A stretch of 64,000 nt of DNA, from contig NC_079969.1 in NCBI RefSeq assembly GCF_029852145.1, positions 9,610,001 through 9,674,000 on the forward strand, given 5' to 3'. Positions 1 to 64,000 of the stretch are shown piece by piece. The translations under genes were made by a program, and so were the position numbers. Position 1 is the first letter of the stretch; each line of letters opens with the position of its first letter. Origin of the DNA: Microplitis mediator. Lineage: Eukaryota > Arthropoda > Insecta > Hymenoptera > Braconidae. Under the pieces are notes generated by a model, which did no database searches, had not been told where the DNA came from, and saw nothing but the letters and a program-made list of their open reading frames with translations.

Positions 1-214
1 TGCTGATATCATGAAACATTCTTTTAATACTGCGGTAAAGTGGTAATACAGTCGACTTCCCGTCATATGCCTGTCCAGGAAACGTAGGGGAAATTTTTCT
101 TGGAACTTCAGTCTCCTCACTACCATGCGTTTAGTTTTGTTCTTAACTACTCGTTATAGGCCTGTTTTATTTAATATCCTTTAAACCTCATATTTACGTT
201 TTTTAAATACGTCA

Positions 215-1006
215 CTCTCTTAATTTGAATCAGTGGAATTTCACTGGTTTGCCCGTGAAACGTCACTGGTTGACTAATAAAATTCACTGATTCGACCAGT
301 GGTCTTGGCGGCCATTTAATCCCACTGGTTCCTCAGTGAACTTCACTGGTAAACTCAGTGAATTTTAATGGCGGACGTAGTCACTGATTTAACAGTGAGA
401 ATTCCTACTGATTCACCAGTGAGTTTCACTGATTCAACAGTGAGCTGATATAATTTTCATCATAACCCAACTTATACATATAGGGCATGAGTATTTACCC
501 AAAATAAATAAATTGAAAACATATTTACGCGAATTTACTTCATTCAACTCCTATTATATCAACTGTATTAAAATTATTCAAAGTAATGTGGAAGAAGGAA
601 ACTGCACTTCGAGGTTTCTTCGAAATTTTACAAATATAATGGTCGATCAAATTATAAAAATTATCAAGGCTTGGAGGACAGCTTAAATTAAAAACATAAT
701 ATAATATATGTAAAATAGAAAATGCAATAATGGGGTCACAATTTGGCTTAAAACCTATTAATTAATTCAATTGTCATTAACAAACAAACATCAGGTTATG
801 AATAATTTGGCATAACCGGTATAACTAATCATAGGTCGCTGTTGAGAACGGACACTCGAGGTACTTAAATTTCGCACTGGTTTGAATCAGTGAACCCAAT
901 ACTCACTGTTTTACAGGTGGGTAACTTTGAATCTCACTGATTCATCAGTGATTTTTTTACTCACTGAATAAACCAGTGGATTTCTCACTGACTTTAATTT
1001 AGAGAG
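215..1006. mobile_element. CTCTCT/CACTGG MITE, about 790 bp
   Basis: Termini CTCTCTTAATTTGAATCAGTG and CACTGACTTTAATTTAGAGAG are inverted repeats with CA on both outer sides. Both ends carry many CACTGRTTCANCAGTGA motifs. No transposase. The right half, about 580-1000, recurs inverted at 30345-30780. Confidence 0.75.
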
Positions 1007-1124
1007 CACTATTCCGATTTTTCTAATGCTTATAGCGTTAAAAAAATACTTATGTTTTTACATTAGGCCCGCATGAAAAAAATGTATATTTCTATTTTAT
1101 ATAAATATATAATTTATTTTATTC

Positions 1125-1436
1125 AACTCATGCGCGCTATTCACGTTTTATCATGCCTAAAATGCGAACCCTAAATGGCCGTTTACCGACTGGTGAAAAA
1201 TTATATGTCAAAACGCAATAAAGATGTCTACTATCCCGGCCATTGTGACGTAATGAAAATAAACGAAACTATCTTTCAAGCTCTTACTGAATATGGGGTA
1301 ATTACAATTCCCTGTTGTTACCCATTGAGTAGCCAAGGTTGTGATGCCGAATGTTTTTTTTTCACCATGTCACTAAACAGCTATTGAGACTTCGCTTTTT
1401 AGGCGATTAATAAAACGTGAATAGCGCATGTGAGTT
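1125..1436. mobile_element. Foldback element
   Basis: AACTCATGCGCGCTATTCACG at the left pairs with CGTGAATAGCGCATGTGAGTT at the right; the pairing continues through GCCTAAAA/TTTTTAGGC. The interior has a 70-codon open frame (1175-1387) with no recognisable domain. Confidence 0.65.
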
Positions 1437-1460
1437 AAATAAAACTATGGGCACAACATG

Positions 1461-1580
1461 TAGGGTAAGTCATAATCCGTCACCCGCGATATGTTTAGCA
1501 CTCGTCTCCGGTGCGCAGTATGCACTCGCTTCGCTCGTGCTAAACGCATCGCGCTGACACATTATGAATCACTTACCCTA
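1461..1580. mobile_element. 120-bp foldback MITE
   Basis: TAGGGTAAGTCATAATCCGT at one end pairs with the complementary end ATTATGAATCACTTACCCTA. The centre also pairs (GTTTAGCAC with GTGCTAAAC). Confidence 0.7.
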
Positions 1581-2489
1581 CTAGTTACGCCAATAACAAA
1601 TAGAGCACTGTATAATTTGCCGGTTATAAATTCCAATATAACGAAATATAATCGAGACATATATTTTAAAGTATGTTTATATGTAAGTGTGCGTTTCAAT
1701 CAGGGGGGTGTCAACCTACGACTCTAATTATAAAACACTGAATTAAACTTTTTTAGGTTTAAAACATGATATAGGCTTGGAATAAACCTTTTAGACTTGA
1801 AATTTTATGTCGATAATATATATTAGCTTATATATTGACATTATAAAATTACTTATGTGTTTATAATATAATTTTCAATATATGGAGTTCATATAGCTTG
1901 AATATATGCCAACATACAATATTATATATCATATTTATATATTTTGAAAACATATACTTATATAATTAAAACGGCAAAAAAATAGTTATTTTAATATATA
2001 TGGCATCTTATATAAATAATTATATTGTAATATAAACTGTGTTATATTATTCAGTATAATTTTAGGATATAAATTTTTTTCATACGGGGGTATTAATTAT
2101 ATAGTAATAATAATACTAATTTTGTCGATGAACATAATACTCAATAAAAACTTTTAAATTGTAACTGAAGATTTAATTATAATTAATGATGACAACTATG
2201 AGCCATAAATTATATTTTACTTAATATTGATTAAATTATTACCCGCGAAACATCGATAGTAAGTTTTCATCATTAATTTTTATATTTTTCCCTATTGTTA
2301 GTTTATAATTTAGACAATTTTAATGGAGGCTTATAACGGGTTTTCAGGTACAAAACTCTTTAGAGTGGTTAAGTGGGGAAAGTTGTTGAGACAATACCCG
2401 TCGATTGCGGGGAAGAAGCTTATGAAGGGCAGGCTTATAACAGGTAGTCGACTGTAATTAAAAAAGTAACAAATAAAAATAATTAATTA

Positions 2490-59132
<56,643 letters not shown>

Positions 59133-59689
59133 TTCTGTTCCTAAAGATACTACACAGCTACATATATAAATAATTCTAGTAGATGTAGCACTTGCACTAG
59201 CACTAGTTGTTGTAGTGGTAGTAGTAAACAAACTTTAAAGTAACTTCAATCTTCTCCTCACCCAGTTGTTTGCCTCTTCCTCTCAGTTTACCTGTTTATC
59301 TAGGCTTCCGTCTATCAAGTTTCTACCATCGCGTTATTTTAGTCCTTTTTAAAATTTTTTAATTCATTTTTGCTTCTGTTCAAACTCACGGTAGACTTTT
59401 AAACAAAAATACAATTATAAAAAACAAATATATATGAGTAAATAAGCAAACTTTGTTAGAATTAAAACTTTGATGCTATAAATAAATTAAATTTTTTTTA
59501 CGCTGTATAGTTAAATTACTTCTCTATTTTCGGGTAGACTCATATTTTCTGTACTGGTAATTAATTATTTTTAATGAAAATTAGTATTTTTAATTATTAA
59601 AATTAAAAAAATTTTTTCATTCCAGCTACAGATGTTTATTTTTGACGCTTTGGGAACTGAGTTCGTGATTAATAAAAATGGACTCTGTC

Positions 59690-61250
59690 AGTGTATTGTA
59701 CGTAAAATTTCCTGTGAAATGAGTAGTCACATCAATATTTTAAAAATAACTCATACTTATGATATATATGTGGACGTATTTAAAATATATCTGAAGAAGT
59801 TTATGGTATTTTTTAAACATGAGGTTGTGGGTACTCATTCGAGAGGGAATTTTAAACTCTATAAGTTAGTAAAATTGCAAATTCGATATCTGTCCATTTT
59901 ACCCCGTTGATAAGAATAAAATGAAAAAGTTCAAAAATCCAAATGTGCACAACTCACTTACGCATTTAATAAGTGATAAGTATGCAAGAAAGTATGAAAA
60001 TAAAATAAATCATAATAATGATGAAAAAAACAATGACAGCTTAATTTTTTGATGGATTGCCAGTCTTAAGATGTTACTTATTATAGTTAAAGTAAAAGGA
60101 TTTAAATAGTAATTTTCAAAAGGGTTCTTCTTTCTGAGAATTCAAGTGTAATAGAAAATAAAATATATCAATCAGTTATATATTCTTTGTTATTTTGTTT
60201 ACCAACATCCGTACATAATACTGTCAGAAATTACTTAAAATTGTGATCGTTTGATTCATTAATAATTATCTTTCAAATGGCATAAATTTTGTTTTAGTTA
60301 GACGTATTTAAATAAGTGTAAATAAGCTTTTACGTGAATAAATCAGCTGAAATCGAGTAAGCGTTAGCAGAATACATCTCATTACTTCGCAATTGAGTTG
60401 TGCAATTTGATACTTCTTTTGTGCTTCAAGTAATCGGTAGGTAGAAAATGATAGTTTGGGTAGATAGTATACAAAATTTCCGGTAAAATGAGTAGTTGCA
60501 TGACAATATTTAAAGAAAGTCGTATATATCATATATATAGTTATAAAGAATATATGAATATTTTTTTTATTTTTTAAATGTATTGTTGTGGGTACTCATT
60601 CGAGAGGAAACTTAAAAATCTATATAGCCGTGTTATCATTTTTATGAGAATATAAAAAAAATTTTTACTCCAGACAAAATAATGAGATGTTATGTTATTC
60701 TTTGGCCTGAAGCACTGGATTCTATTATTGTAGAGAAAATAAAAAGCAATAGGAGGCAAAGTTAGTCTTCATAGTGTCACGTTTATAACTCAACTCTTGT
60801 AAGAATTTTTGTTAAAAAAGTTTATTCAAGAATTTTTTTCCTTCTCTAAACTTGAACAACTTCTTTTATATTTTTTTTATTTTCTTAAGTTTATTTTTAT
60901 TATTTTCTCGGTTCTTTTAGTTCTTCACACGCTCCTTATTCTTCACTACTTGTTAACGAGTGAAATTTTAGTGCAAACAAATGAGAAAAAAGCTCAGCTT
61001 TTTTTTTTTTGCTTGCTTATCTTTTTTTATTTTTTTTTCATACGAGTTATGGAAATTAATTTTAATGAGATGGTTTAATTACTTATGTAATGAATGCAAT
61101 GGAAAGCTATGTACAGAATTTTAATAAAAGTTAATTTCTTTGAATTTTTTTTAAATGTTTTTTTTTTCTGTGAAGTCAACCTGATTTTTTTTTTCATAAG
61201 AATCGTCAGAAAATATGATTATACGTTGAATGAGTACCAACACCATTATG
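59690..61250. repeat. 289-bp family, isolated units
   Basis: TGAGTAGTCACATCAATATT near 59720 with right arm GTGGGTACTCATTCGAGAGG near 59827; TGAGTAGTTGCATG near 60489 with right arm GTGGGTACTCATTCGAGAGG near 60590; TGAGTACCAACACC at 61231 with no clear right arm. Confidence 0.78.
59946..60404. mobile_element. TGCACACCTCA-family element, diverged copy
   Basis: Ends TGCACAACTCACTTACGC and GCAATTGAGTTGTGCA. The interior keeps the phrases AAGGGTTCTTCTTTCTGAG and CAATGACAGC in the order of the 27.8-kb copy. Confidence 0.65.
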
Positions 61251-62639
61251 ATTAAAAAAAAAATAATTCCAAAAATATCATAAATTAAAACTTCAAGTTT
61301 TTATAAATTTTGATGAAATTTTTTTTGGTTAATTAGATACTGATTATTGTAAAAGATTGAATTCTGCGTTAAATTACCGAAGTTGATGTATTTAATAAAA
61401 AAAAAAAAATACCATTTTAGGAGTTTTTGGTCATATATTAAATTTTCTAAAAAAATCGCCCTCTTAAACTATTACTTAAAACAAATATCACTTATCGCGA
61501 TTTAAAACTAAAAATTTATAATTCAAATAACTTCTATGATGATAATAATAATAATGAAAATAACAATAATAATAACAATAAATGGCATACTGACATTATT
61601 GATAAATAATAGTGGTAATTATTATAAGCTTGATTGCTCCCAACTAGTAATTGAATTTAAATGGGACGTGAACGTATTGTACCATTGGATCATTATGACA
61701 TAAATTACAATCAGCAATTACTGGATTGTTAATTCAAAACAGATTGCCAATACTATGTAATTATCAAAATTATTTAAACTACATAATTACTAAAATAAAA
61801 TTAATAATAACAATTATAATTATTATTCGGTTAAGTGATTAAATAAAGCGTCTAGTTTAAAAACCAGAAATTTTTTTTTTATTCTTTTGAAAAATTTCTA
61901 ATGGAAAAAAATATATAGTAGGAAAAAAAAATGGGGCAAGATGGTCAACACTAGCGAAATTTAATATTTTCAAAAAAGAAAAAAAAGCATTTCAAGATTT
62001 TGTTATCTGTATTTTTTTTTATTGAGAACTCAAAAATCTGACATTGGGGTAAAATGGACCACTGTTGCACAAAAAAATTTTTTTTTCTAGAAATTATAAA
62101 TTTTCCTGATTATCCAAACTGACCAACTCACCTCATTCTTTTCTTTTAAAAAAACAAAAAAAAATTCATTTTGTCTCAAAAATTAAATCCCATTTTGACC
62201 CGTCTTTCTTATAAACATTTTTTCATAAAAAAAAATATGTTTAATTATTTATTAAATCATTCAAATTAAGAAAATAAATCAAAATTAGTTTTTCAAAAAC
62301 CCTTATTAAATTTTTTAAAATCTACAACTCGAATTTATTAAATTTTTAATACTGGAATATGATGAAGTAAAAAATTCTCAAAAGAATAAACATTTATATA
62401 AAATATAAATCATTAAAAATTAAACCGACGATTTTTTTTAATTTCCGGTTTTTGAACTAAATACCCAGAACATTGAAAAAAAAAAAAACATAAATACACG
62501 TGGTGTTGTTGATGTTACACATTATTTATATGTTATGTATAAATGTATATACATAATATATATTGACATTATTTGAACAAAACACGCGTCACTTGAAAAT
62601 TATCATATTTATTAAATATTTGATGATAGATCACGGTCA

Positions 62640-62850
62640 CGATCGTCAATACACGAGTTAATATTTAACTAAACAGGAGTACAACATCCACTCGGTACGA
62701 GCGCGCTCGGCGCACTAAACTTTAAATCCAACCACCGTTACTGTGAATATCCACTTTGTATAGTACGAACTCGCCCCTACTCCTGCAGGGGTTGAGATTC
62801 CTGTCTGACTATACTGTAGGTTATTCTACTTTGCTATAGTGCTAAGTGGT
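62640..62850 (-). promoter_or_regulatory. Candidate Kul promoter or non-coding first exon
   Basis: A GC-richer island in very AT-rich DNA, with CGAGCGCGCTCGG (palindromic), GGTGGTTGG, GGGGCGAG and, on the minus strand, TATAGTCAGACAGG resembling an initiator. About 3.5 kb upstream of the start codon. No TATA box at the expected place, and no splice evidence can be read from DNA alone. Confidence 0.3.
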
Positions 62851-63049
62851 GACTATTTCTTAAACGTATATATGTATATATATACATATACATATATATT
62901 TATATACGATACTGGTTGATATCTGAAGCTATACTCAATATTTATGTTGATATTGACATAATTAATTGATGTTTACTAAATCGATTGGTAGGAAAATTAA
63001 GCTGCTAGGAATAATCAGCTAGGGCTGACGGAAAAACAAATATTTTTAT

Positions 63050-63800
63050 TCAATTCTGAAGCAAATTTCTGGTGAAATGAGTGGTCGCATGACTATATTT
63101 GGAGGAGGTTTTATATATGTTATATATATGTTAATATATCAGAAGGATATTTTGATGGTAGGAGAATATTAGGTTGTGGGTATGTGTTTGAGAGAGAATT
63201 TTGATCCGGATTGAATAGGGGTGGAGAAAATTTTATCACTATTAATTTTAACTTGATTATTATGATTAACTATTATGAATTTTGAGGTAAGTGGATCATG
63301 TGGAGACTGATTGATTGGTGGTGATAAATTGATGTTAGAAGGGTATTCTATGGAAAACTTCCTGTAGAATGAGTACCCACATCGATATATTTGGAGAGTT
63401 ATATTTATGTTATATATATACATTTTTGAAAATATAAGAATTTGTTTTTTTTACGTTCAGATTATGGGTACTCGTGGAAAAGGTAATTTCAAGCTCTATC
63501 ATTTAGTATAATTAACATTTAGTAGCTGTCCATTTTAGACCGATAGTTAAAATAATTATATATTTATTCGAACTCTGGAAAAAGTTACGTAATTGTTAGA
63601 GAATATTGATATATATATTTTTGGATTGAGTATAAAATTTCCTGAAAAATGAGTACTCACATAAATATATATGAATAATATATCATATTTCATGTGTATG
63701 TTAGAAATATAAAATATATGAGAAGAGATTTTTGATAATTTTATAAACCGAACTTGTAGGTATTCATTTGAAAAGGCATCGAAAATTCTATAAAGCTCTT
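63050..63800. repeat. 289-bp family, three tandem units
   Basis: Left arms at 63078, 63370 and 63650 (292 and 280 bp apart): TGAGTGGTCGCATG, TGAGTACCCACATCG, TGAGTACTCACATAA. Matching right arms near 63175, 63467 and 63757. Confidence 0.85.
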
Positions 63801-64000
63801 TTAGAATTTCCGTATAAAATTTTAATTAAAAAAAATTTGTTCTCTTTTAATTATTTAAGAAAAAAAAAGAACTGTAACTTACAAAAAAAATTAAATGTCA
63901 AATGTACTATAGATAAAGAGCTTGAGAATACGTAGAGAACAGTGGCGTGAATGTAGCAAAGCATGAAATAAAAAAGTAAAATCGGGAAAATAATAGAAAA

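Larger units (their letters stand above)
1..2489. other. 3' flank of Kul
   Basis: No coding sequence recognised. It holds the foldback elements at 215-1006, 1125-1436 and 1461-1580, then AT-rich DNA. A GC-richer patch at about 2320-2460 contains a direct repeat around GGCTTATAACRGG and probably belongs to the Kul 3' UTR or downstream region. No clear AATAAA was found close behind the stop on the minus strand. Confidence 0.5.
59133..64000. other. 5' flank of Kul
   Basis: The first 150 bp are probably Kul 5' UTR, with pyrimidine tracts and an open frame that lacks an ATG. Further out lie single 289-bp family units (59.7, 60.5, 61.2 kb), a TGCACACC-type element (59946-60404), AT-rich DNA to 62.6 kb, a candidate promoter (62640-62850) and a three-unit 289-bp array (63.05-63.8 kb). 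No other gene recognised. Confidence 0.6.

Overview
The window is eukaryotic and very AT-rich, with GT-AG introns, many microsatellites and a dense crowd of foldback DNA elements (MITEs). The only protein-coding gene I can support is insect-like. A parasitoid hymenopteran would fit the base composition and MITE load, but the species is a guess.

One gene fills almost the whole window on the minus strand. It is a complete ADAM10-family membrane metalloprotease, built here by hand from 16 coding exons (59132 down to 2490). All 15 introns are GT-AG, every exon phase joins, and the product is 932 residues. In order it has a signal peptide, a prodomain, a reprolysin zinc-protease domain (HEIGHNFGSPH), a disintegrin domain, a Cys-rich region, one membrane helix and a 181-residue cytoplasmic tail. 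Insects have two ADAM10 relatives, kuzbanian and Kuzbanian-like. The tail lacks the HTPSSNP-type motif that follows the helix in ADAM10 and Kuzbanian, so I favour Kuzbanian-like (Kul), a sheddase of Notch-pathway ligands and other surface proteins.

Layout: 1-2489 is the 3' flank, with three foldback elements. Tail and membrane exons lie at 2.5-5.8 kb. Cys-rich, disintegrin and protease exons lie between 7.0 and 23.3 kb, split by introns full of nested foldbacks (8.1-9.7, 10.5-13.1 and 16.4-17.7 kb). The rest of the protease domain and the prodomain lie at 32.0-35.7 kb. A 15.4-kb intron (35.7-51.1 kb) follows, then prodomain and signal exons at 51.1, 54.6 and 59.1 kb. The 5' flank runs to 64 kb and has a GC-richer candidate promoter near 62.7 kb.

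Most of the interest is in the introns. There is an AGCT-saturated 1.4-kb tract in intron 4. A ~289-bp repeat with inverted GAGTACCCAC/GTGGGTACTC arms recurs in tandem and dispersed from 37 to 64 kb. Four tRNA-like pol III modules all sit inside elements bounded by inverted repeats. Several MITE families have visible target duplications, one of them supported by an empty site elsewhere in the window. I found no CRISPR array, rRNA, canonical tRNA gene, viral gene or operon.
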